Made by a program: the position numbers and the translations under genes. Below, in pieces: positions 20,766-32,300 of a stretch of 42,500 nucleotides of DNA; positions within the stretch are counted from its first letter, which is position 1; every line of letters starts with the position of its first letter. The notes beneath the pieces are model-generated. The model was not told where the DNA came from and ran no database searches. It worked only from the letters and a program-made list of their open reading frames with translations. This stretch comes from Chromera velia (Eukaryota; Sar; Chromeraceae), in NCBI GenBank assembly GCA_018398765.1, contig JAHBMJ010005900.1, positions 8,257 through 50,756 on the forward strand. The letters are read 5' to 3'.

Positions 20766-23700
20766 CTAGAACCCGTGTGATGCCAATAAATTTATCACTG
20801 GTACAGAATCACGGTGCAAGACTAGGTGGGCACTGATGGCATTCGAACGAAAGGCCGTAGCTGGGGCGTTGAGCGGATCAGCCCATTCCAGCCCCTTCCT
20901 CATCAGCTTCTTCATGTCGGGCGGCATCGTTGTTCTCCTCTTCTTCTTCTTCCTCCTCCTCCTCCTCCTCGCCTTCCTCTGACTCAGGCTGGGGCTCAGC
21001 CTCGTACTCCATCTCTGGTTCATCCGAAGGGTCAAATTCCTCCAACGCACTCAGCTTCCCCTGCTCCCTCGCCCTCTCCCACGCAGCCCTGGCGGACTCG
21101 CAGAAATGCGCTTCTCCCCCCTCCGCCTCGAGGCCCTGTTGGCCAGACAGCAACAGCGTGTGCAATCTCGTGAGGGAGTCAGAGCCAAGGGTGTCAAAGA
21201 AATCAGACACACCCCGATGGCTCACTCGGTTGCTCTTCAGGTCCAATTCGCGAAGACCGTCACACTCATGCGAGCGGAAGATCTCGGCGAGTTTCTTCAG
21301 CTTTGCGTCATCAATTTCACATTGTGCGAGGTCAAAAACGTACACACTGTTGAGTTTCTTTGACCTCTCTGCAAAGTCATCGACAGACTCGGAGGAGTCG
21401 GACGGTGCACCTCGGACGGTGCACTTGCGACAAGCGACGACAGTGCTTCCTCTCCCACCCGTCCCACTCTCAAACTCACCCCAGCCAAGCAGTTTGGCAT
21501 TCCCGCCTCACTCTCAGCAATAGCTTCAAGAATCGGGTCTACGCTAATTCCGTACGCATCTGGGCGGATTCGGAAACCCATAAGATCCATTGGGGGGGGG
21601 AACCTGCCCTCCCTGATAGCATCAGACACAATCCCCACCCCCTTCTCATCCAACCGAAACCGGAAGGGGTCCACATCTGCGAAGAAAGAACGAAACGGGT
21701 GCCAAAGCGATGGCAGCCTGCCGGATGTCAGAACAGCCATCGCTGCGCCCCCCGCGTCCACGACGTTCGTGGCGGAGCAGTCAAGAATACGGAGATGTGG
21801 GAGTCCACCCGGGCTTTCGAGGATTCCTTCCATCAACTCCTCCCACGCCTCTGTCTGCACATCAAAATTCTCACCCAAATCTAGCACTTCAATCTCCTCC
21901 AGTGCCCCCGCCTTGACTGCTTCAGCCAACCCTCTAAGCCCTTCATCTGACAGATTGCAATCATTCAAAGCCAGATTTGTCACATGTGGAAGTTTCCCCC
22001 CCACAATCGCTTGACCTAGCAGGGAGAGCACCTCACCCGCTGTTGTGCTCCACAGATGCAACGCACTCAATTTGGAGAGACCCCCCTCGCTGGCTACCAA
22101 CCCTTCAAAGAAATCTCTCCAAGCACCGCTCTCTACGTCCTGGTTCTGAGACAGATTCAAATCTGTCAGCTCACCCATGGCCTCCCCTTTTATGGCCCGC
22201 GTGAGCCCTGCAACGCTTTCTTCAGTCAGGAAGGACCACTGGAGGTTCAGCTCCGAAAGTCTTGGCAACTTTCCAGACAACAATGCATCGCCCAAAGGGG
22301 CGACACCGACCCCCGCGTCACTCTCTGAAAGGTCTATCGACCTCAAGTGAGGCATGCAGTCCGGCCTCACTCTCCGCAATCGCCCCGCCTGCATAAAATT
22401 CGCCCTCCCAGTCCCCCCCGTCCAGTCCATTCTGACCCATGCTCAGAGAAGTGAGATGGACCAGAGCCCCCGCACGTACAGCACTGCCTAGCGCCCCCAA
22501 CCCCGCCCCTGTCAGGCTGCAGCTGTCCAAACTAAGTGCAGACAGATTCCCCAGCTTCCCTGCAATCAGGGCTTTTGCCAAGGACTCTAAGGCCTTTCCT
22601 GCTTTCGTGCTTTGTAACCTCAATTCTTTCAGATGAGGCAAACCCTCCTCTGTCTCTGTTATGGCATACGTCAGGGCCTCCAGCCCGACTCTTCCAAAAC
22701 CATCCCTATGATCATGCTGACTTAGGTCGAGTACCTCTAAGCCGGATAGATTCCCAGCCCGCACTGCATCGCCCAGGAGAGACAAGTGGACATCCGACAC
22801 TGCGGCCCGACTGATTCTCAGAATAGAAAAAAAAGGAAGCTTGACAAGGCCAAGAGAGCCGAAAAAACACTCGATGGCCTCTTTCAAATGGTCTTCGGGG
22901 CCAGAAAAGCATGCGTCAATTTCACGAAGAGAGCTCAGTCTCCTTCTCCTAGCTGCCTCTCCCAGCAACCTCACCCACTCAACAGACCCAAGATCATCTC
23001 CATATGCACCCCCGAGCTTCAAGCTCAGACTCTCAAATTGCGGTTCTGATGGAGAGTCAACGAGCGCTCTGAGGAACTGTTCTAGAGACCCCCCCAACAT
23101 TTCGAGACGGAGAGTGCGAACTACCGGGTACCGTCCGTTCGCGAGTGCACGAAGGTCGGCCGTGTTGGCAGCAGTGTTTATGAACAGGCTGACGTTCTTC
23201 AAGGGAGGACACGCGGGAGAGGCAAGAGCCTCAAGGAAGGTTGCCACATCCCCGGCAGACCTCTCGCCCCTCTCAGTCATCAAACTTAGGTTTCTCAGAC
23301 ACCTCAGCTTGTCTGCACCTTGACTAAGCGCCTTTCCAAAGGGGCCCAAAACTTTCTCTGCCCACTTGCACATTGACAAGTCCAAAGTCTCCAACAAAGG
23401 CATATCCCCCCTACCCAAAAACTCAGCAAACTCTTCTATCTTACCGTCGTTAAACCCACATCCCTTCAGAAGCAACACTCGCAGACAGGGCAACGAAGCC
23501 TTGCCTAGGAATCGGCACAAAACGCTCATTCCCGACGTTTCTCTCTGCTCATTCCAACAAATTAAACGGGAATTCTCAGACAAATTCAAAGTCTCCACTC
23601 GAAGGGGAGAAACACTCGCGGCCTCGCAAAGAGCCTACTGCCCCTCTGCACAGAGCCCTGTGTTCGTGAGATCCAATTCTCGTAAAGATGCGGCCTTTTC

Positions 23701-24426
23701 TTCCCGTACAAGCGCTGCAAGTACCTCCAGTCCCTCCGTGTTGAGGGGGTTACCTGAGAAGGAAGGGACGTGGGCAGAAAAACAAAAAGTGAGAAAGAAG
23801 ATACCAGACATACATGCACGCTTGCCGGGGCTGATCGTGCGTGTGTCCACTGTCCAAACGGAGCTCTTCAATCGAAAACTGGATGTCCAAGCACGACGGA
23901 CGGTCGATTGGTATCGCGTGGCGGCAAATCTGTGTGTCCGTCTGCACTGATGTCCGTCCGGCCAGTGCTTCTCCTGCCTGTATTTTGCGGCATGCTCAAA
24001 AGCTTTGCTTGACCCTAAGTATTCTGCCTCCTACTGCATGCGCGTTCTGCTCTCTCTGTCTGTCTGTCTGGCTGGCTGTCTTCCTGCGTGTCTGCATGTC
24101 ATCAGCTCTGACTTCCTGTCTCCCCTCCCCATCCATCCATCCGTCCATGCATGCATCCACCAATGCAATGGACCGACCATTGAGGCCGAGCTTCCCCAAA
24201 GAAGGCACCAGAAGAGGGAAGAGGACTGGGGCTTCCTCAGGACCCAGCGAGTTCTCTGATCGAAGAAAAGAAAAATGCGTAAGAGAGGAAGGAAACCATA
24301 AGAGGGGGGAGTCACTGTGCGGCAAAGAAATTTCTTACGAAGAACAGCAGACAACTCAAAGAACAGTCAGTTCATAGAAATGAGTCGGGGAGAGAACGAT
24401 ATCCATGCCAAATGAAAAAGTGCGAG

Positions 24427-24457
24427 AATCTGTGTGTGTGTGTGTGTGTGTGTGTAT
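24427..24457. repeat. GT microsatellite in an LRR-gene intron
   Basis: A short uninterrupted (TG)n run lies in the 1205 bp intron between the 24959 donor and the 23754 acceptor. The rest of that intron has no coding signal on either strand. Confidence 0.85.
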
Positions 24458-25122
24458 GTTTTTGTGTGTCGTTCCCCTTTTCTTGCACCTGGGAGTATTT
24501 TCCTTCTCGCACCTGCAAAAGTGATGCTGTTCAATTGCAGCACCCCGCTCTCCCCTTCTGCCAGCCTCGATGACTGAGGACGTTTCAGAAAGCGGACAAA
24601 GAGAGGACGCGCAGCTCCTTTCACAGCAGCAGAATCTGCACTCAATCAAGTGTCGAAGAAGCATGGAGATCAGAGAAGGGAAAAAGAGAAAGGGAAAGAG
24701 GAACTGAGAAGGGTGAATCAGACAGCAAGTCCAGAAGGATGCCATCCCAGGAACAAGGAGAGGGCATCCCAGACGTGCAGATGAACAACGAACAGGACGA
24801 AACACCACACCGATCAAAGCAAAGAGGTCAGTCGTTCTCTTTTTCTCTCTATCTGGAGGCACGGATTTCCTGCGCTCCAGTTCACTGCCACCCTTGCCTT
24901 ACATGGTCTATTCGATCTTCTCTATGACGCATGCATTTCACTCCCCCGGCACCCTCACCGATCTTAATTTCTTCCACCGTTGCAGGCAGGAAGTCCAAAA
25001 AGAGAAAAAGCTGTTTCGGGGAAAGAACGCCATCTGTTCCTGCACGGGAGAAGATGCGATCCGGGAGAGACATTCCTAGAACGCGAAACGTGTCGCGCAC
25101 AGACAGACAGACTATATGTTTC

Positions 25123-25348
25123 GACAGACTATATCGTCTTTTCTTCACTTCACTTTTTCCGAATCGCTTCCTTTCTTTCGGACAGACAGGCAGACAGACA
25201 GACAGACAAACAGACACACAAACAAGCAGACACAGACGAACAAACAGAGGCTTCCTTTCATTCTCTTCTGTTTTCTTCTTTTCTTTTGGCGCGCTCTCAG
25301 TGGAAGGATACCAGAGCTCCAGGCCTTGAGTCGTATCCTGCGGCCCTT
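25123..25348 (+). repeat. 226 bp repeat, copy 1
   Basis: This segment, GACAGACTATATCGTC to GCGGCCCTT, includes a (GACA)n core. By eye it is identical along its whole length to 25897-26122. A 41 bp piece of its left end recurs inverted at 30683-30723. It is non-coding and lies in the 1547 bp LRR-gene intron (25076-26622). The word CTATATGTTTCGACAGAC lies just before copy 1 and just after copy 2. Confidence 0.9.
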
Positions 25349-25618
25349 CACTGCCCAGTGTAGGGTTGCCCTCTTGCACTTCCACATTCTTTCCATCTGA
25401 ACGAGTTCGTTTCTTTTCATTTCCTTTCGCATAGGGACCTTTTTCTTTCAGCATTCACCACTTTCTTCTTCGGGGTTCCCTTTATTTTTTTGATTTCTTC
25501 TTCTGGGGTTCCCTTTTTCAGTCGATGACACAAACAGAAGCAAAATCCCTCTCTACTTGTTGGATCTCTTCTTTTGACCGCCCGTCCAGATGGAAAGAAT
25601 GCGTGTGCGTGTAGGCAT

Positions 25619-25657
<39 letters not shown>

Positions 25658-25660
25658 TGC

Positions 25661-25690
<30 letters not shown>
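25619..25690. repeat. GT microsatellite
   Basis: A (GT)n run of about 70 bp with one GCGTGCGT interruption lies in the 1547 bp LRR-gene intron between the two identical 226 bp repeats. Confidence 0.9.
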
Positions 25691-25691
<1 letters not shown>

Positions 25692-25896
25692 ACTGCTCAC
25701 AGGTATAAGGACCTGCAAGGAAATGCCTCCTTTGAGGAAACGAGAAAACATAACAGGCTATTCGAAAATAACCAGGAGGATTTCGTCACACGTCGTTGCC
25801 ATCATATTGGCCATAGGTTGAACTCGCACCCCTTGTTGAGGTCTCCGAAGCATTCCGATGCACTCTCCAAAGGGAGAGGATCAGCTACTCCGCCTT

Positions 25897-26122
25897 GACA
25901 GACTATATCGTCTTTTCTTCACTTCACTTTTTCCGAATCGCTTCCTTTCTTTCGGACAGACAGGCAGACAGACAGACAGACAAACAGACACACAAACAAG
26001 CAGACACAGACGAACAAACAGAGGCTTCCTTTCATTCTCTTCTGTTTTCTTCTTTTCTTTTGGCGCGCTCTCAGTGGAAGGATACCAGAGCTCCAGGCCT
26101 TGAGTCGTATCCTGCGGCCCTT
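25897..26122 (+). repeat. 226 bp repeat, copy 2
   Basis: Direct copy of 25123-25348, 774 bp away in the same intron, with no difference that I can find. It is followed by CTATATGTTTCGACAGAC and a GACA/CTCT microsatellite to about 26240. The identity implies very recent duplication, gene conversion or an assembly artefact. Confidence 0.9.
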
Positions 26123-27911
26123 CCCTATATGTTTCGACAGACAGACAGACAGACAGACACAAACGCTCTGTCTCTCTCTCTCTCTCTCTCTCTCACAGAC
26201 ACACAGACACGCACACAGAGAGAGAGAAAGAGAGAGGAGAGAGACCAGGCTGATTTTTTTCTTTTCCGCGTCTTTCACAAACACAGAACTTGACAGAGAC
26301 CCCTTCTGAAACAGGGTCGAGGAAAGAATGGAGGCATCCCAGCTCGTTTTCCGTATCTATTCTCTTGATGTCCTTTCTGTGTCATTCCCTTTCTACGTAA
26401 TCGAAGGACAGGGACCGTGCGTGTGTGCGTACGTACAGCATCCAACAAGGGAGGGAGAAAAGGGATCTCCAGAATGCGTTCGGATGGATGGCACGCTGAG
26501 AAAGAAGGCCCCCCTTTTCGAACCTTTGTTTTGACGCACGCAAGGACGCATCAAATGACGCACGCCATGCAAGAAAGAAGGCCCCCCTTTTCGAACCGTT
26601 CCTTGATTCATTTCCTTTCCACCTTCCTGGTACAGAACCAACAAACCCCCTGATGCAAGAATGGATGGACTGATGGATACGTTGGCATGCATGCATTCAG
26701 CAGGAAGCGCTGACAGCGAGATCACGGAGCCAGGCGACTTTTCTGCATAGACGGCAGGCGGCATGGGTGTGTCTGTTGGTGTTCCTGACTTGCCTGAGAG
26801 GTCAAAGACTCTCGGACACCCGAAGGGCAGTCTCTGCAAAAACACAACGGGGAGAAATAGTGAGCGGACAGAATGGTACGAGGGAAAGATGCGGAAGGAA
26901 TGTACAGAGAAGAGAAGAGGAAAACTGCAGGGAAGACCCAGGCAGGGTGGCCTGATGAGGTGAGGTTGGACGTATGGCGGACGAAGAAGATTAGCAAGCA
27001 GCTCGAGCTCTTCGACACTGAAGGCCAAGAGGGCGGTCTAGAAGTCGAAACATTAACTGAAATGAGCCTAACGCTCTGGAGAAGACCAGACCAGAGGAAA
27101 CAAATGAGTGTGCAGACAATACTGGATTATTATAGATATGTGTCTTCCTGTCAGTCAGTCCGTGTGCCTGTCTGTCTGTCTGTCTATCTGTCTGCCTGTA
27201 TCGCTGTCTACCCCCCAGACTATCAAAAGGAAAGCGTCAGGCCCACCTTCGGATACAGAAGGGTGGCCAGCACAGCCAAGCCAAAGGAGTCCTTGTCTTT
27301 CACCAACTGGGAGAGTGTCTGCGGCACGGAAGAGAGGGGGTCACGGGGGGAAATAATGAAGAGCTAGAAAGATCACTGCGAACAGCATTCATTCTCTGCG
27401 TCCCCAGGAAGGGAAGGGAATTCATCGGCAGAACTTAGAAGAGTGAGAGGGGCGCATGCTGACCCCGGAATCCAGACCCAAACGCTGGAGGAAGAGGGAG
27501 ACGGCTTCGTCCTCTTCGTCCGTCTCCTTTGTGTGAGTGTGGGACTCTGGATCTGCACCCGAGTTGTTCAAGTGGCGCCACTTTGGAGGTGCCTCGCCTT
27601 TCCCTCTCTCTGGCATATCCTTTGCACAGCAGTGAGGAAGGTTCCTGCACACACACACAGGCAGAAGATGCGACGGGGCCCTCAGTGGTGTCGGCTCACA
27701 ACGTTTGCGCTTTTCAAACTGAAAAGAACCGTCTCTAATCCTTCTCACCAACGCCCCAGCCGACTAACCCCTCCGATGCTGCAAACTTAGCGTGAATCCA
27801 AGGAGCCAGAGATCTTTGGCACCTCTTCGACCTTCACCGGCTCTGGAGGTATTGGGGGGGGTTTCCAGACTGAACGGAACGACTGCCCTTCAGGGCCGAA
27901 TTGGACACCAT

Positions 27912-28494
27912 GTTTTCTTTCAATCAGTTTGAGGGACTCAGAATCAGTTTCAGATCACAGAAGAGAAGAGATTGCTGCAGAGCATAAGCGACAATGCATT
28001 GTTACGACACCCGACCCTCATTACTAATCTTCTTACTCTTGAATCTGCAGTCGAGTCTGACTCTCAGCACAAAACCCTCCATCATATCACGTACGTGCAA
28101 TAACCCCAGATGACCCCAGAAAGTTGATAATTCCGGCTCCTTTTTTTGAGTGCGCGAGCCGTCCCCATTTCAGCTGGCTCCATGCATAAAGAGTGCATGC
28201 ACGTTAGTCGATCGGCCGCGATCGATTCGATCGACATATATATATTCGCTGCATGCACATATGCAGCTATAGATATACTGAGCCATTCGGTCGGGAACTG
28301 GAGCTTCTCTTCTGCGCTTCTGACACGTACTGCTTCTGCACTAACTTGCGGTTCAGTTGCGAATGCACACATGGCCATTGGATGGACAGTATAGCACGCA
28401 GAGCTTTGTACATGCAGGAGCTGTGAGGGTATTCCTGCTGCAAGTAGATCTATCAGTCAGTCTGTCCCCAAAGAGAAAAAGAGAAGTGGCCACC
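27912..28494. promoter_or_regulatory. Divergent spacer between the LRR gene and the repeat-module gene
   Basis: The 583 bp between the minus-strand start (27911) and plus-strand start (28495) must hold both promoters. A TATA-rich patch (CATATATATATTC, about 28235-28247) and further ATAGATATAC lie near the middle. The plus-strand start sits in GGCCACCATGATG, a near-ideal Kozak context. No specific regulatory site can be assigned. Confidence 0.45.
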
Positions 28495-29183
28495 ATGATG
28501 TGGTATGGCGTTCATGCTGCGCGGCAGAGGAGAGCTGCGGCAGAGGAAAAGGACACCACAAGTCCGGGGAGCTTCTTTGTGAGTACCTCAAAACAAGCAA
28601 AGAAAGTCGCGCCATCTCCATATTTTCATTCTGTGTATATATGATGTATATATGTTTGTTGAAGCTGTACACTCCGTGGCAGAGCAGCGAGACTTTATCA
28701 AATTAGACATATCTTACTCAGTCAAAACTCGAGGCTCGCTTTCAGGTCACTGTATTGCTTCTTTGCCCTCAGATTCGCCTCGGCCCGCTTGCATGCATTC
28801 CGAGAAACGAAAATGGTGTCGGCATCTGAGCGAATTAGTTTCCCTTTTGTTGATGCTTGCATGGTCCTCTGCAGCGTGATGTATGCAGCAGCATCTCCTC
28901 ATTTGTAGGCTCCTACTGTGGTTTGACGGATCTCTGTCTTCATCCTTTCTTTCCTTCCTTCCTGCAGGCATCCCCTGTGCAGGCACAACCTAGGGCACAG
29001 CAGGAAGAGAAGTCCTGTGAGCACCCGATTCTTGCCCCTCCGACGAAGCAGCGGAACCCCCGAAACCCGCTGCTGTTGAAACCGACCATTCAGGGCAGAT
29101 ACTCCTCTGCGGAGGAGCGGACACACCCCGTCATCGCTGAGAGACAGTCAACTGCAAATCCCGAGAAGAGGGGAAAGGTCAGT

Positions 29184-29222
<39 letters not shown>

Positions 29223-29232
29223 TTTCTCTCTC

Positions 29233-29302
<70 letters not shown>

Positions 29303-32300
29303 CAACCGCTGCCATCTTTTCTTTTCCTCTCCATGCTTGCTCTCGAGATTTGCCCCCTCGTCCCCGGCACGCAACTCGCCCGCCTCCCTCTTTTCAGTTG
29401 GGGGGCCGTCTCTCCTTTCCCCGCCTCCCCTTAATTCCTGCTGGACTGAATGAATGACTGCAGTCATCGAGCCTCCCCGAGTACCCGATCAGCGACTCAC
29501 CCTTTGTCTCTGGAAAGTTGAGTCCCATCTCAAAGCATTCTCAGTCACCAGAGGGAAGGAGCAAGACCGCATTTAACCTGCCTGACCTCGGAAAGTCTTT
29601 CCACGAAAACGGAGCCGCAACAACCGATGCAGTAGAGACCCGAATAGAGAAGTCGCTGACTCCATCAGTGGGGGCAGCTGACAATCACAGCCGAACACCG
29701 AGAGGCTCCTCCAGTCCCCAGAGTCCTCCGAAGGGGAACATTGGCTTCGTGTCTGATGGGACAGCCCGTGGTTCTTCTCATACAGTCAGCAGCGGTCTCA
29801 ATGTGGAGGCAGACGTCGAGGAAGTGAGCGCAGTCACGTTCAGGTGCGCAACCCGCATGGACGAATTTGAGCAGTTCATCTCTGACATAGAGAGAAGAAA
29901 AGTCGAAACGTACAGAGGGACTGAAATGTCAGTCTACATTCGCTTGCAGAGAGAGCTGAGTGCTTCCCTGCACAGCCTGAAGCTTCTTGTGGGTGGAGGA
30001 GATCCGGTAGGAGAAGAACCCAGTCGAGAGGAATCTCCTTCTCCTTTTTGGACCCCCAACCGATCGCTCTCCATTTTTGCTGGACTTGCAGAGCGTTTTG
30101 ACGGTCTGATTGAGCGGTCCGCGCAACACTGGGACAGCTCCACACGCACTCTGCACAGTGCCATGAACCGAAACAAAAAAGAAGAGGCCCTTACGCAGGA
30201 CGAGAAAAGAGAATTTGGGAAGAAAGAACACAGTTTCATAGAGGAGGAGATGGAGACAGAAGTCGGAGAGGGGGGAGAAGACAGTCCCCCCTTACGAGTT
30301 CAGATCGCACCCAACACCAGAGAACCCCGTGGAAAGGTGGAGAGAAAGCCTACAGGTATCCCCATCCCCCGTGACAAAGCGGTCATGCAGTCGGCGCAGA
30401 TGGAGGGAGAGTCTGAGAGCGCTCAACGTTCACACACAAATATGGCTCAGTGGAAATCCGTCTGTGTCAAAGTCAGTCCTCCCTGTTTCTCTTTTCTTCC
30501 CTTTTCCCGCTCTCCCTGCGCTTTGCTCCATCAGTTACTGTCGGCAGGCATTCGTGTGTATGTGTGTGTATTTGTTGTGTTGGAGTGACCGCAGAGAGAG
30601 CGTGCTCCCGCTTTCTTCCCCCCGGGCCCGTGTTCTATTTTCTTTTTCATCAGCTGTCTGTCTGTCTGTCTGTCTGTCTGTCTTCGGAAAAGTGAAGTGA
30701 AGAAAAGACGATATAGTCTGTCTGTGATGCAGGCTCTGTGAATGTTTGTACGTACATGCATGCACAAATATGAGCTCGGATGAGAAATTTGCGTGATGGA
30801 TCATCTATACGCTGATTCCGCATGCATCTAGTAGGCATGCACATGGGAACTGAAATGCATATATGTGAGGTCGAGATATGCCTTGTCTGCCTCCCCCCAC
30901 CTTCTTTTCTGTCCCTTCTCTTTTAACCGAGCCAAGTGTGTGAGCTCCCTCCTCTCCTTGACGTTTCCCTTGCTGCCTGCCTGCTTGCATGAATGCAGTG
31001 GGCCTCTCTCATTCATCCTGCGTCCTTCTTTCTTTCATTTTGCCCCTACCTGCTGGACTGAATAAATGACTGCAGTCCCCAAGCCTCCCCGAGTACCCGG
31101 TCAGCGACTCCCCCTTTGTCTCTGCGAAGTCGAGTCCCATTTCAAAGCCTTCTCGGTCACTAGAGGGAAGGAGACAGACCGCAGTCAACCTTGCCCGCCT
31201 CGGAAAGACTTTCCATCAAAACGGACCGGCGACAACCGATGCAGCCAAACCACAAATCAAGAGGTCACTCACACGAGCCGTGGGGGAAGTAGACGATGAC
31301 ATCCGAACATCAAAAGGCTCCTCCCCCCCCAGCAGCCCGTCGAAGGGGCCCATCGGCCTCAGGTCTGCTGGGGCAGCCCGCGACTCTCCTCTCAGCGTCA
31401 GCAGTGGTCTCAACGTGGAGACAGACCTTGAGGAAGTGAGAGCAGCCACGTGCAGGTGCGCGACCTGCATTCACGAGTCTGAGCAGTTCATCTCTCTCCC
31501 TTCCGACCCCCCCCCTTTCGCCTTCTCTGTGCGTGCCCACAGCCAGGACACAATGGCGACGCCGCACGGAGACAGGCGTGCGGTATCGTTGGAGGAACCC
31601 ATGCAGCGATTGGGAGCTGTAGAGGCGGCGGCGCCCGAGTCGTCCCTCTCGCCAATATCGCTCTTCTCCTGCAGTGCACGTGACCAGCAGAAAGGGAGGG
31701 TGGAGGCTGAAGAGAAAGAAGACGAGGAGGATGGCGACACCTCATTCATTTCTACCAACCCAAGTCCTCTTTCAAAGCGGTATCAATCAGGGACACCTGA
31801 GGGAAAGAGACAGACCGCATTCAACCTGTCTGAGCTCAGAGAGTCATTTCCCGAGAACGGACCGGCGACAAGTGATGCAGACGAGGCGCGAATCGAGAAG
31901 TCACTCACACGAGCCGTGGGGGGAGCAGACGATGACAGCCGAACACCAAAAGGCTCCTCCCCCCCCAGAAGCCCGTCGAAGGGGCATATCGTCCTCGGGT
32001 CTGCTGGGGCGGTCCGCGGCTCTTCTTACAGGGTCAGCAGTGGTCTCACCGTGGTGGCAGACCTCGAGGAAGAGAGAGCAGTCGCTTTGAACCAGGAAAT
32101 GCAGAACAGGTGGATATCCTACTACAAAAAGGTCAGGCGATACTCTGTCGGTCTGTGACAGTCTTTCTCCCTGTCTGTCGTTCCTTTTCCCCCTTTCCCT
32201 GTTTTTCCCCCCCTGTTTCTGTATCAGCGACTTTTCATGTTTTCCTTCGAAAAGCTGTTGCCTTGGAGACACTTTAGAGAGATCTTCTTCTGTCTCGTTT

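Larger units (their letters stand above)
20878..27911 (-). pseudogene. Leucine-rich-repeat protein gene, seven exons, last exon disrupted
   Basis: Minus-strand exons are 27911-27838, 27644-27464, 27318-27247, 27037-26972, 26833-26623, 25075-24959 and 23753-20878, all with GT-AG introns and matching phases. Early exons encode a hydrophilic N-terminus with a paired helical motif (FGLAVLATLLYP, then ELELLANLLRPPY). The last exon encodes many ribonuclease-inhibitor-like LRRs (LRELDLTNTG, LETLDLSMC, LHLWSTTAG and similar) and ends in a run of Glu. Three lesions break it: TAG at 23637-23635 inside a repeat, an extra CATG at about 22353-22356, and a 14 bp tandem duplication (21397-21410 / 21411-21424). 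Removing the 18 extra bases restores one frame of about 1192 residues apart from the TAG. As written, translation stops after 279 codons. LRR proteins of this type are usually intracellular binding scaffolds; no partner can be named. Assembly error remains an alternative. Confidence 0.75.

Noticed and set aside
24356-24862. Minus-strand 168-codon frame between LRR exons
   Set aside because: Lies in the 1205 bp intron between exons 6 and 7 of the LRR model, includes a GT repeat and has no LRR pattern.
29183-29467. His/Thr-rich minus-strand and Cys/Val-rich plus-strand frames
   Set aside because: Translations of the CT/GT microsatellite in intron 2 of the modular gene.
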